DNA from: Chrysopilus asiliformis
Lineage: Eukaryota; Arthropoda; Insecta; Diptera; Rhagionidae
Length of the DNA stretch: 64,000 nt
Assembly: GCA_964034945.1 (NCBI GenBank)
Contig: OZ035960.1
Location: 47,099,002 to 47,163,001 of the forward strand
Direction of reading: 5' to 3'
A program made the translations under genes and the position numbers. Position 1 is the stretch's first letter. The number at the start of each line of letters is the position of its first letter. The notes below the pieces were generated by a model, which worked only from the letters and a program-made list of their open reading frames with translations, searched no databases and was not told the origin of the DNA. Below are positions 19,492 to 30,797 of this stretch, one piece after another.

Positions 19492-20153
19492 ATGAATGAA
19501 TTGTTGACTCGACGTAGTGGACCAGAAAGGTTAAAAGAAGCGAAGAATTACACTGGCATTTCTCCCAATGAACTCGTCCGTATTCGAATAGGAAACACGG
19601 AATCCATCCCGATTTCAATTCCTGGACTTCTGGCAAGGACTGCTGATAAATATCCAAATCATAATGCGCTTGCTGCACGAAATAGAACAGAAGGTTGGCA
19701 TTTTGTGACTTTTAGGTGCAGAATTTATGGACATTTTGAAATTTGAAATCAATATTTAATAAAAAAAAAAAATCAATTGCATATTTCTGACAGAGAATAC
19801 CGGAATAAAGTCGTACACATGGCGAAAGTATTCTTGAAATAATGCCTTGAGCGGCGTCGTTCAGTGGGAATTTTAGCCTTCAACTGTCCCGAATGGTTTA
19901 ATACATCCATGGCGGCGGCAATTCCTGCTGGTGGCATATCAGTCGGAATTTATACCACAAATTCACCAGAACCTGTTCATCATATCCTATCGAAATCAAA
20001 TGGAAATATCGTCGTAATTGATGAGTCAAAGCAATTGGAGAAAATCGAACAAATCAGACATCTTTTACCGAATTTAAAGGCTGTGATTTAGATCGATAAA
20101 TTATCAAATGATTTGCTGACTAAAATGGATAAAAATGGATGGTTATTTCAAAG
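19492..20153 (+). pseudogene. Bubblegum-type acyl-CoA synthetase, copy B: two-exon relic
   Basis: Exon 1 (19492-19715) reads MNELLTRRSGPERLKEAKNY, then IPISIPGLLARTADKYPNHN, and ends WHFVTFR in the family's phase. Exon 2 (19794 to about 20153) reads EYRNKVVHMAKVFLK, a stop, then [20 protein letters not shown] and VGIYTTNSPEPVHH. Compared with copies A and C there are two nonsense codons (TAA after VFLK near 19840; TAG after LKAVI at 20089-20091) and a one-base frame slip before the final DGYFK and gtaagt donor. I found nothing matching exons 3-8 between 20160 and 35100. Exon 1 is not close to C or D, so B is an older member of the array. It could in principle be a mis-spliced gene, but two stops make decay far more likely. 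Confidence 0.85.
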
Positions 20154-20409
20154 TAAGTTTATAGTCTTAGTATCTTTATTTCAACAAAATTGTCTACACT
20201 GAAGTGTAGACAATTAAAGTCTACGCGTAGAGGAACAACACTGGTTACGGTGACCCATTTCTGTAAACCTGGAGATTGGTCGTGGTGAATAAATATCAGT
20301 TGTGATCAATATTAAACTTTCGTCTGCAATATTTAATTTCTGAAAAAAATATGTGAAAGATAATATTTATTTCAAATATCTCAAGAACTGTTAACTATAA
20401 TTTTATTTT

Positions 20410-20856
20410 CTACTAGCAGACCCTTCGTTGCCAGCTTAAAGTATAAATTTTAGAATGCCAAAAAACCATAACTAACTTAAAAACTTTTGGGAAAAAACGT
20501 TATCCTTACAGGACCTTCCGTTTCGAATTTTGAAATTCCAACACCAGATTCGTGATAAGGAACCTTGAAAACCTCCCAAAGTCAGTTTTTGCGAGAAAAA
20601 TTGGAAAAAGGACATTTGCGTTATCCTTACAGGACCTTCAGGTTAGAATTTTAAAAATCTAATACTGAATTCGCGATCAGCGACCCCGCAAACCCCCCTA
20701 TGCCGATTTTTCCCGGGAAAAAGGATATTTGCGTTATGATTTCAGGACCTTACGTTTGGAATTTGGAAAATCTAATAACAGATTCGTGATCAGAGTAAAA
20801 ATTAAAGTTTTTGAGTTTTGTAATCTCAAACAGACAGACCAACAAACATATATATG
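20410..20856. repeat. repeat family R, CTACTAGCAGACCC start, about three internal 125-bp units
   Basis: It starts CTACTAGCAGACCCTTCGTT. Three tandem units carry TTATCCTTACAGGACCTTC, AAATCTAACACCGATTC-type sequence and GCGATCAGCGACCCCG. It ends with CAAACAGACAGACCAACAAA and a (TA)n tail. The microsatellite tail and one fixed end suggest a short retroposon, possibly RTE-related, but no reverse transcriptase is present. Confidence 0.75.
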
Positions 20857-21271
20857 GGGTGTTCAGAACTCAAGTGGATCAAGTCCATAAAATCAAATAT
20901 TGAGAAATCAAGCATTGGAAATTCAATATTACTGTTAATTCACAAATTAATACCTTGAAAAAATAAAAGCACCAATTGATATTTTAGAGTCTATATTTTG
21001 CCATGACTAATTAACAGAATATATTGGGGTGATGTTGTAATTGATAAATGAAATAGTTTTAAAAAAAATGGACTTGAACCATTACTGCACTGAAAACAAA
21101 TTTAATTTCCATAAACTGATGGCTCTTCATGCCATTCATCGTTATCAATGTTTTTGTCTAATCGTTCCTTCAATGGGTAAATTTCTAAAAAAATTGTGAT
21201 AAATTGGCGGAATATATGGAACAAGATCTTTCATGTCCTGCTTTTTAGATGGGGTTACATTGCGTCTGGAT
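20857..21271. other. no gene seen
   Basis: AT-rich unique-looking sequence with no open frame of note and no repeat ends recognised. Confidence 0.4.
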
Positions 21272-21736
21272 TAGGGATGTCAAAAAAGAACCGGTTAAAC
21301 CGGTTACCCGGTGTTTTTGCTTCGGTTAACCGGTTTTTTCGGTGTTTTTTTTGCACGGTTATACCCGGTGTTTTTTTTAAAGCCAAAAACCGTTTAAAAA
21401 AACCGATCATTCTTTTTTGTATGGAAAAATAATTTTAAACCAATTTTCGTGCAACTGGTTTGTTAGAAACACTTCTTTTTAGCCACTCTAGACCAAATTC
21501 AATATTATATTGTGCCATTTATGGTTTCTTAATGGATTATATGGCATTTCACGTCTTTTGTTTGTATTATAGTGTATTTGTTGTGTCTAAGACCTAACCT
21601 ACCCAATTTGAACAAAACGGTTTTCGGGTGTTTTAATAACCGGTTTTTTGAACCCGGTTAAACCGGCCCGGTTTAAACCGAAGTCTTAAAAACCGGTTTA
21701 ACCGAAAACCGGTTTTTCAAAATTTTGACATCCCTA
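21272..21736. mobile_element. hAT-type MITE (TAGGGATGTCAAAA ends)
   Basis: TAGGGATGTCAAAA is inverted at the right end as TTTTGACATCCCTA. The 8-bp target duplication GTCTGGAT lies at 21264-21271 and 21737-21744. The interior is full of AACCGGTT palindromic motifs. Confidence 0.93.
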
Positions 21737-21748
21737 GTCTGGATGGAT

Positions 21749-22635
21749 AGGGTAACTCACGGAGAGATGCCCCACATTTTGACTTTGCCATATTTCACAA
21801 TGAAGAAAGGCATTTTCGGTTTTTATTTTATTTTTAAATATTAGTCTTAACATTTATCAACAATTTTAGCGAAAAAAAACTTACATTATGTTTTCTTTTT
21901 ATTGTGATAAAAATGTTTTTGTCAGTCCCTACTTTTTGGGATAGACGCCCAACATGATAAATGTGCATGTGGGATAGATGCCTTTGAGGAAAAAAACGTT
22001 TTATTAAGTTATAACAAAATTTTATTATACATTTTAATTCATTTAAATACATATATGTCTATCCAATATACACATACTGCAATATAAAAAAATTTAATTA
22101 AATAATAAAGAAAAAAATAACAAAATTCAGTGTCTTTCGGGAGGAAATCCAACGGCCTCTAATTTCTGAATATGACGCACGAGCCGTTTTTCATTTTCGA
22201 ATCCAAGGATGGGATGTTTACCTATAATAAATAAGTATTTTCAATGAATGTGGGAAAGCAAATAGGTATGTGTTATTACCTAGAGTTAATTTGCCCCTAA
22301 GGTCAACTATCCCTTTAAAAAAGAAGGCGTCTATCCTTTTCATACCGGATAGATGCGCCAATTATTTAATAAATTAAGTGTGGATAAAAAGGAAAAAAAT
22401 TTTTTTTTCACAAACATTAAACACTCCATTTGACACATAAAAAATAAAAAAATATATTCTTTCTTCTATAAGCAAAAGTTCCAAGAGTTTTTGTGCAGCT
22501 CAAAATAATTTTTTGGAGTTTTCCCAAGCAAACACTTCATATGTAGAATGTGACATGTTACGTTCTGTTTCGTTAAGTACTAGTTTTAACAGTGAGGTAT
22601 CTATCCCAGTGGGGCATCTCTGCGTGACTTACCCT
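21749..22635. mobile_element. non-autonomous DNA element (AGGGTAACTCACGGAGAGAT ends)
   Basis: The 27-bp inverted ends are AGGGTAACTCACGGAGAGAT and AGGGTAAGTCACGCAGAGAT (read inward), both running into GCCCCAC. GGGATAGA(C/T)GCC motifs recur inside. No transposase or clear target duplication is present. Confidence 0.8.
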
Positions 22636-22879
22636 ACAGTAAATTCTGTTGAATGATGTGGAGGGACAAAATTGGTCTGCCTACAGTATTTTTGGCTAAA
22701 TTTGTTTCCTTAAAGGGAAAGTCCTCGTTCATGGTTGTCTTGAATTTAAAAGATAGAGGCGATTTTCTTTCAAAACGCAACCATCTGATTTCTAGCCACG
22801 AAAAAGAATCACCTGTAATAGTAAATCGCTCATCTGACATCTGTAAAAAAAATTATAATAGTTAATTTTTGACTGGCAG

Positions 22880-23095
22880 TTGCTTTCTTCTAACAATATG
22901 TGTTTAAAATGCAATTCCAATTAGTCTCGTATAAGAGAAATGACAACAAAACTAACCGCTTTTGCTCTCTTTTATGTAACCCAAATAAAGTCGCTTTTCT
23001 TTTACATGTCCAAAATAGGTGGTGGATTTTGTGACATTTCAGATGAAATGGTGAAATTCACGGTGAAATTCTCGTGAATTTGTGATCACAATACT
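22880..23095. repeat. partial relative of the MITE at 26753-27421
   Basis: Read on the minus strand, TATTGTGATCACAAATTCAC, CACCGTGAATTTCACCATTT, AAATCCACCACCTATTTTGG and AAAGCGACTTTATTTGG follow the order of 26850-26960. Confidence 0.65.
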
Positions 23096-23693
23096 AGATA
23101 ATGTAGATAATGAGAAAACTAATAGACCGGGGTTATTAGACCCACTTTTTATAATCTACTTTATAAAAGTTTTACTGTAATTGTTTCAGGTGTAGTAAAG
23201 ACGTTTTTGGTTGGTTTATTCAATTGTGTTTCTTAGTCAATCTTTTATTTTGACTAATTATAAGTGTTTCAAATATTTTTTTTCATTTTAAAAAAAGTTG
23301 TTCGATGAGTCGACTAACCCCTCGTCTGGGGCTTGTTGACTCTGTGAACGGGGTTATTTGACTCTATACTTTTTATGAGGAAAATGTGTTGGAACATATT
23401 AAAAAACTATAATAATTCTGAAAAAATATATTCTTTAAAAAATTAATAACATTTCAGATTAACATAAATTAAATTTCATCTAATTTAAAAAAATAAAATT
23501 AATTAACAAAAAAATATAGGTAATTCATATCGAGTCATTTAACCCCAGTATACTGTGAGTCAACTAGCCCCAAGCCGCCATTTTATTTTTAACACACCCG
23601 TGAAAAAAAATGAAAAAGTATGGGTCAGATAATGCTTCACTAACTTGTTAACTCATACATAAATTTTCACTTGAAATCACTGACGAGTTCAAT

Positions 23694-25311
23694 CAAGACC
23701 CTCTACATACAAAGCCATGCACTAATAGAGTTACTACCACATATACATGGCCAAGTAGGGTCGCTTATGAATTGTCTAACATGGCGCCGGCATGAAGTTT
23801 CCGAATTTTTTTTGCGGTTCTATATCAATTAGGTTCCTATATTATCGTTTAAATAAATTTGGAGGGAATGCTAATGAAAACAAACCCCGTTTTCGTTATT
23901 TTATGATTTTTATTTAAAATCAAAACAAATTTACATATAATAGAAAAAAAATTGAGTATGGAATTCAAAAATATATCGTCAGCTTAAACCGGAATTGTGC
24001 TAAGTCCAAAATATCAAATTTTACAGAAGAGCAAAAAAAAACCTTGTAAAATCATTTTAATTCTCATTTAAGGAAAACTGAGTTTTTTTTAAAATTAGGA
24101 TCAGTTTTCTTTAAATGAAACTCAGTTATCTTGAAATGGAAATTACAATGATTTAACAAGGTTTTTCTGCTCTTCTGTAAAAATTTGATATTTTGCACAT
24201 TTTCACTTTAAGCTGATATTTAAAACAAACACTTTTTTATATTATATAATGACAATAACGGACAAAGTGGATTTGTGATACGAATTACAGCACAGCACAC
24301 AGCAATTACGAGGCATTACGTTTAAATTGAATATTTAAAAAAAAAACGAAATACACTTGCGGAAAAGCTGCAGTAAATAAGTCTCAGGAGTCTCCTAGCC
24401 CATGTTGCTTCCCCTGTCACAGCCCCTCTTGTAATGGATTCTTCGATCAGCCTTAAATTAAACGCAAAATACGTGCGTTTTTTTAAATAATTTTATACTT
24501 ATCTGGGGCCTTATTAAGGAACTCGAATCGAAAATGAAATGCACGGAAATGTTTGATGCGGTATCAGCTAACTCGAATTCAATCATATATTTGTCATTCA
24601 TTTTCAGAAATTTACTCGAACACTTTTCAGTCGCCGGAAATGAAACTCGAAAGAAAAATTTATTCATTTCAATGTTTTTTTATGTAAAAATTTTTTTTCT
24701 TCCAAAACATTTAAATTGCTTGGAAAATCTATAAAAAATAAGAAAAAGTTGCCTCTAACATATAATATTTAGTTAATTACGATTTTAAACGAAGTCCATT
24801 CCGTATGATTTTTTTTACAATTCTTGGATTGAAAACGCCGTCATCACTTTCGTCACTTTTATCTGGCACTTATTTTACAATCATCACTTTTATCCGGTTC
24901 TTATTTCAATTTTTTTAAACTGCCGGCATTAATTTCACAAATAAGAAAACGCAAAAACTAATATCAAATTATTTACAACTATTCAATAATGACACTAAAT
25001 ATAAACACAAAATTTCTAAGTTACCAGCAAGTTGCTTTTTAGCAACTTTTAATTTTAACTTGTTGAGTTGTTTTTATTGCTGATTCACAATTATCAAACA
25101 AAACACAAACGATTATTAGTAATATACACCTTCAACTTATATATTTTACCGATTAAACTCTGAAAACTTGATAAAATTATTAACTTAATAACAAAACAAA
25201 TCGAACTTTACGCGCGGTTTCCCATGTGATTTTGACAGTAGAGTTGCTACTTGACACTACTAGTGCACACATAGAAAAACTCTTGCATGGCTTTGTATGT
25301 AGAGGGTCTTG
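23694..25311. mobile_element. 1.6-kb non-autonomous element with CAAGACCCTCTACATACAAA ends and 7-bp target duplication
   Basis: The 28-bp perfect terminal inverted repeats start CAAGACCCTCTACATACAAA and run into GCCATGCA. GTTCAAT flanks both sides (23687-23693 and 25312-25318). It contains a palindrome at 23979-24216. No transposase motif was recognised. A 7-bp duplication is unusual for the common superfamilies. Confidence 0.85.
23979..24216. repeat. imperfect palindrome nested in the 1.6-kb element
   Basis: TCAGCTTAAA, then AATATCAAATTTTACAGAAG and AAAACCTTGTAAAATCATT, are all mirrored on the other side of a centre near 24095, which reads GAAAACTGAG / CTCAGTTATC. Confidence 0.8.
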
Positions 25312-25572
25312 GTTCAATACAATAAAAGTGTAAGCTACAAAACAATTTAATTAACAAGAAAAAAAATTACTCACACGCTTGAAATTTCGTTTTCCCCTCA
25401 CAGTTCGTTCCAAGAGCACTGTGGTCTAACGACGTTGGTTCACTGAGAGCTGTCATTCGACTGAATAAACAGTCCAATTCACGCAGGTTTGTTCTCAACT
25501 GTGGTTGACTTAACCGCACTGAGTCTACTTACCCCTATAGCCAACTAATCCCGGTCAGCCCTACTTTTTTTT

Positions 25573-25660
25573 ATTGTGTACGACGATTTTTTCAACGCGT
25601 TACAAATAGTATACTAAAACTAATATACCACTATAATGATTCTCATATAGAGTATAAAAA
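25573..25660 (-). repeat. 5' end fragment of GTCC family, subfamily G
   Basis: On the minus strand it reads TTTTATACTC(...)GTATATTAGTTTTAGTATAC and TTTGTAACGCG, the hairpin end of subfamily G. Confidence 0.55.
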
Positions 25661-26225
25661 TGTAAAAATTTACAAACTTTAAGAAATGCAAAGATAATAA
25701 TTTGACGTAAAAGTTTTGTTTTGAAAGATTTTACAATCGAGATATGCTTTTTCCGAATTTAACGAGATATTTTCAAAACATGAGTTCCATAAATAAATAA
25801 TCTACTGAACCAAACGTAAACAAATTTCGTAATCAAAATGTACTTGATATCAATGGCGTAGAATTTTTTAAATTTTATCAGTCTACTAGTGCAAATGTAC
25901 TCGATGATCTGGTCACATATTTTATGTGAATATCCGATTAGGATTCAACGTAAAATATGTGTGTCGCCATTAATCTTTATTGTTTCATACCCAAGAGATT
26001 ACCAATCGGCTAAACGCATCTTTTGTTTGGGATGTAGATTGATAAAATAAAATAAAATATTTTTAATGAAAATTAAAAAAAATATTGGCGATCATTTCTG
26101 GAAAAGAATTGTCGACTTTCAAAGTCGAAAGTTTTGTACAAGATTTATAACCGTATTAAATCTGCAGATATATATGTACTAATATCGTAAAATATTCTAT
26201 ATTAGGATTTATCGAATTTTGATTT

Positions 26226-27502
26226 AAACATAAGAAAAGCTACAATTGCCAAATACTCTATACGATGACAGACAAAATGTTTACTTAAAAAATCTATTTC
26301 TATAGGCGAGGGGGAAAGGTGTGGTCTGACTGGATTTTCATGTATGGAACGGTTATATAAAATCATATTCTAAACACATTTCATCTTTATTGTAAAGTTT
26401 TCGATACGATGCACAGTTTTCGAGAAAACTGGAAAAAATATTCCATTTGCATGGGAGAGGGGGAAGGAATGGTCCGATTCGGTTTTCATGTGTGGATGAT
26501 TTATGTAAAATTCTATTCTAAATGGATTTTACTCTAATAAGTTTATCAATATGGAAGACCATTTTCGAGAAAATTATTAAAAACTGTTTCGTTTGTATAG
26601 GGGAGGGAGAAAGGAATGGCCCGATTTTGCCATTAGCCTTACCATTTACATGAAACTCAACTGTAAAAATTTCAAGTGTCTATCTCAATCCTTTCGGAAG
26701 GTTTGGTGTTCACGGACGTACATGCGGAAATCAAAACCTTTTTTCATCCCTGCAGCGGTATTGTGATTGCCAAGTGAGAACATTTTTTGCGTGAGAAAAC
26801 TGAATAAGTGAGTTTTCTCATTATTTGGTATTGTGATCACAAATACGGGAGAATTTCACCGTGAAATTTCTCACCTCGAAATGTCAAAAAATCCGCCACC
26901 CATTTCGGACGTGGAAACGAAAAGTGAGTTTATTCGGGCGAAATAAATGAAATCAAAAGCGGTTACTTTTAATGGTATTTCTTTTATTCGAAACTAATTA
27001 AAATTGCATTCCGCACATATATTGCTAGAAGAAAGTACCTGCTAGACAGAGATAAGCTGTTATAAATTTTATGTGTGAAATTTCCTATGTAATCAAAAGT
27101 GCAAAAAAAATTCTGAAATACCGCACAAATTATGTTTCAAATGTTGAAACAACATCTAGAGAATCATTTATATTGTTTATAATACAAAAACCTGTAACAC
27201 TTTTCTTGAATTTAGTTAAAATTTGCAAAATAGCAACCAAAAACAACTTTGAAATACAAATTTATCATATTCTGTAATAGATTTGTATTAAGTATGTACT
27301 AGGTTTCACTTGGAAAATCATAATACCGAATTCTTCAAAGGTGAAGTGGAAATGAATAGGCGAGAAATCTCACGTGTGAGTTTTTCCACCTTTTTTACAG
27401 ATTAAAATCACAATACCGCTGCTGGTGTAGTTAATTTTTGTGTCCGATGATTAGTTCGATGCGTTACAAACGGTATACTAAATCTAATATACTCCTATAT
27501 AA
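26226..27502 (-). repeat. GTCC family, subfamily G copy on the minus strand, split by a MITE
   Basis: Read on the minus strand, the 5' hairpin end (27502) and CGTTTGTAACGCATCGAAC come first. The MITE at 26753-27421 follows, then TGTACGTCCGTGAACACCAA, CCTTCCGAAAGGATTGAG, and the tail GGCAATTGTAGCTTTTCTTA ending at 26226. Confidence 0.8.
26753..27421. mobile_element. MITE with CAGCGGTATTGTGAT ends
   Basis: CAGCGGTATTGTGAT is inverted at the right as ATCACAATACCGCTG, with CTG on both sides as a possible 3-bp target duplication. It sits in a subfamily G repeat whose empty form is known from copies C and D, which confirms the borders. Confidence 0.88.
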
Positions 27503-28006
27503 AAAGTGGCTCCCATAGTGGATGTAAAAAGTAAACTTCGCAAAAAAGAAACCCTGTGATTAATAGGTATAGGAATACAAAAACGAAAAATTCCAAAATC
27601 TCAATTTTGTTGGTTGGACCGCTTTTGTTCTAAGCGCCTCAATTAGAGTCGCCAAAATTAAATATCTTTAACAATATCTAATGTAATATCCATAAGATGG
27701 TCAAAAAATATATTAAATTGTTCATTTCACTACAACTAAATTTGTTGGCTACTGGGTTCATGGAAACCCCGCGGCATGACATATACACAAAAAACGCTTG
27801 CCTCCAGGTTAAAGCACAACGCTGCACTTCTATTGTTAGATTACTACCTGTTTTATGTTAATGTCGTCGTGATTTTTTTAAGCACATATATATAATATAT
27901 TCATATGCTAAATGTTTCGGTTTAATTGCATTGCATTATCAGTTTCTATTGCAAATTCCGCGTTCGAATGGTGGTAGGAACATTTGTTACGATTTAAAAC
28001 TCAACT
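27503..28006. other. no gene seen
   Basis: No coding or repeat structure is recognised beyond AT-rich sequence. Confidence 0.35.
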
Positions 28007-29075
28007 ACTATATTGTAAAGCTTAAGAAACTAGTGAATATAATAACTGATTAGGAAGTCATACATTTACAAGATTGAATGTCCACTTATTGAATGTCCAT
28101 AAAAATGTTATTATCTCTAAACCGTTTCTTTTTGTCGAGATATTATTCAAGAATTGGTTGAAGCACAAAGAAGTTTAGTCATCGAATTTCATTCACAGTT
28201 CATTCATCAAACAGACAACATTAAAGTGTAAAGAGTTTTTACTTTAAAAAAATTAAAAATCGTTTTTACAAAAATAAATGTTTGGTATTGAAGAGTAAAT
28301 TTGAATTATAAAATAGAGAGAGAACTTTCTGGATATATTCCATAAATAAATGTAAAAGTAAGTATCTTATTAATACTTATTCCGGTTTTGGAAATATATA
28401 GTGCAAAGGGTGTACCGAAAATGTTTGAATTTTTTTTAAATAAGTTGAATTTATAAGTTGAAAAGTGGTGTATATAAAAATTTGAAATTAAAACTCGTAA
28501 TTATTTTATATTAAGTAAGTCCTAATAAAATTTGGTGTAAATAAATTGTTTTTGTAATACATACCTAAAAACATTTGCAATCAATATCCCTGAATTTTCT
28601 ATTCAGGATGTGTGAATGAATACAAGAAATTTCGTTGTCGAATCATGTAACGACTTAATATGACTATAAGTAATTACAGTATTATGTAAAGTGAGTGTAC
28701 AGTGAAGTCAGCGTACAGTCACGATTTTTCAATAAAATACTAAATATAGCAAACACTCTGGTTACAGGATTTTGTTGCCTGGACAATTCTTTACAGATCT
28801 GTAAAAAAAATAAATTAAAAAAATAATAATTTATTACTTAAATTTATTACTTGAACTAAAAATATGCTTTTTTAAGAGCGTAAAAAGTCACCGTACAGCT
28901 ATTAAAACAACCAATAAATATGGACTAATTTACCGTTAGTATTACCATAACTCCATGCTTGAGGTTTTCCTTTTGAAGCTCCATATTTTTTTTACGGCAC
29001 AAAATTGGCCTTCCTTCCGATTGGAAAATGTGAAATTTACTCTCGGCAGTAATATTTACTATTTACTGACTAATA

Positions 29076-29612
29076 TTTACTGATGAGAGTAAATTCAACA
29101 TGTTCCAATCGGAAGAAAGGCCAATTTTGTGCCGTAAAAAAAATATGGAGCTTCAAAAGAAAAACCTCAAGCATGGAGTTATGGTTTGGGGCTGCATGAG
29201 CGCGGCGGGGATGGCCGCCGAGGTTATGGACCAGTATGTGTATATTGACAAATTAAAACAAAATTTACATGCTAGAGCTGAAGAAATCGGACTAAGGACA
29301 CGTTTGTGTCTATGCAGGATAACGATCCAAAGCATAGATTACTCAATACACGCTTATGGCTACTCTACAACACTCCCAAATATTTCTAAACGCCAGCCCA
29401 TTCTCCTCATATAAACCCCCTCGAACATCTATGGGACTTGCTTGACAAGAAAATCCGCAGCCACATTATTACTAGCAAGAAAACGCTTAAGGCAGTGTTG
29501 CAAGAAGAATTGGGCAAAAATAACCCCGGAAGTGACCCGGAAGTTGGTAGAATCGATGCCCAGGCAACTTCAAGCAGTAATTCGATCTAATGGATACCCA
29601 ACCAAATACTAA
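29076..29612 (+). pseudogene. Tc1 transposase relic
   Basis: Frames shift between pieces: DESKFNMFQSE, KHGVMVWGCMSAAGMAAEVM, DQYVYIDKLKQNLHA, then QDNDPKHRLLNTRLWLLYN, NPLEHLWDLLDKKIRSHIIT, TLKAVLQEELGK and finally SNGYPTKY with a stop at 29610-29612. The N-terminal DNA-binding half is missing. At least two frame slips make it inactive. Confidence 0.85.
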
Positions 29613-29701
29613 CGGTAAATTAGCCCATATTTATTGGTTGTTTTAATAGCTGTACGGTGACTTTTTACGCTCTTAAAAAAGCATATTTTTAGTTAAAGTA
29701 A

Positions 29702-30192
29702 TGCCCTAAACACATGTGCAGAATTCTGCATGCAGCGGAATTTAAATACACTCGTTTATATGAAGTGGAACACATGTAAATTCTGCATGCAGCGCAGAGC
29801 TGCATGGTATCTCAAATTCAACTTTCTCTGCGCAGAATTAGTGATGTCAACCGAGGATTCTTTTTTGGTGTTTGGCAAAATCGACTGTTAGCAAAGAGAC
29901 TATGGACTAAATTCGTACACAGTGGAAAAGGAAAGAAAAGGAAAAGGAAAGTCCAGTAGAAAATATTCAACACTTTGTATTGACGTTATCTACGTCTTTC
30001 AAGAACATGAGGTGATCCATCCATTTCCAAAGGTGATCAATCCATTTCCAATATAAAAATTGGTCAATTCTTCTTCCATTGTTGACATCAGCCGATGCGA
30101 TTAAATGTCAAAAAAATCTGCTCATGTGTCTTAGCTGCAGATATGCATGCAGAAAATCTGCAGATATGCATGCAGAAAATGTGTTTAGGGCA
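29702..30192. mobile_element. PIF/Harbinger-like MITE nested in the Tc1 arm
   Basis: The ends are TGCCCTAAACACATGTGCAG and its inverse closing TGTGTTTAGGGCA, with a TAA target duplication (29699-29701 and 30193-30195). The intact left arm of the Tc1 element shows the empty site AAGTAATAAATTT. CTGCATGCAG motifs recur inside. Confidence 0.92.
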
Positions 30193-30540
30193 TAATAAAT
30201 TTAAGTAATAAATTATTATCTATAAAGAATTGTCCAGGCAACAAAATCCTGTAACCAGAATTTGAAAAACAAATACAGTGTTTGCTATATTTAGTATTTT
30301 ATTCGAAAATCGTGGCTGTACGCTGACTTTTTACACTCACTGTAGCTGATTTAGGGAGTAATAAAAATATTTAAACGGCAATTAAATAGTCTTTAAATTT
30401 TAGTGATAACTAGGGATATCACGACTGTCTGATTTTCAACATTCGCGAATACCACACAAACATTTGAAATTGATATTCGCGAGTACGAATACGAATATTT
30501 GGCCGTTTTATAGAAAATCGACCTAAAAACCGACATTTTG

Positions 30541-30797
30541 GGCCCGACCTCTTCGATTTCGACGAGACTTGGCAAGAATTCTCGTCTACTTAAAAAACGA
30601 AAACGGTTGTGTGAAAAAAAACTTGATTTTGGGAAAATTTACTTCCAAAAAATCATACCCAGTTCTAATTGACCGATTTGAATGATTTTAGACTTTTTGG
30701 AAAGTGAAAATTTTCAACATTTTTTTTTCAAATTTCATTTTTGAATTTTTTGTTAAAATTTTTGTTAAAATTTCTTTTTGGGTTATTTAACATTTTT
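30541..30797. other. spacer with no gene
   Basis: AT-rich, with AAAATTTTTGTTAAAATTT-type runs; nothing is recognised. Confidence 0.35.

Larger units (their letters stand above)
23122..25560. mobile_element. probable DNA element with GACCGGG(G/A)TTA ends, split by a younger insertion
   Basis: GACCGGGGTTATTAGACCCA near 23126 and, inverted, GACCGGGATTAGTTGGC at about 25535-25555 look like degenerate ends. Motifs such as GAGTCGACTAACCCC and GAGTCAACTAGCCCC recur near both ends, as subterminal binding sites do. No transposase was found. Confidence 0.5.
28676..30346 (+). mobile_element. Tc1-type transposon with long rearranged terminal inverted repeats
   Basis: Both ends carry GTCAGCGTACAG(T/C)CACGATT and GTTTGCTATATTTAGTATTT-type sequence in inverted orientation, extending over about 230 bp. 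The left arm continues as an inverted copy of the transposase 3' end and then of 29076-29180. This shows that the left half was replaced by an inverted duplication of the right half. A Harbinger-like MITE lies in the right arm. Confidence 0.85.
28007..30540. repeat. repeat L, copy 1, split by a Tc1-type element
   Basis: TAAAGCTTAAGAAACTAGTG, AATAACTGATTAGG, AACATTAAAGTGTAAAGAG, AGGGTGTACCGAAAATGTTT and CCCTGAATTTTCTATTCAGG match 39463-41205 in the same order. After the Tc1 insertion the match resumes with AATTAAATAGTCTTTAAATT and GATTTTCAACATTCGCGAAT to about 30540. No coding capacity was found. Confidence 0.85.
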
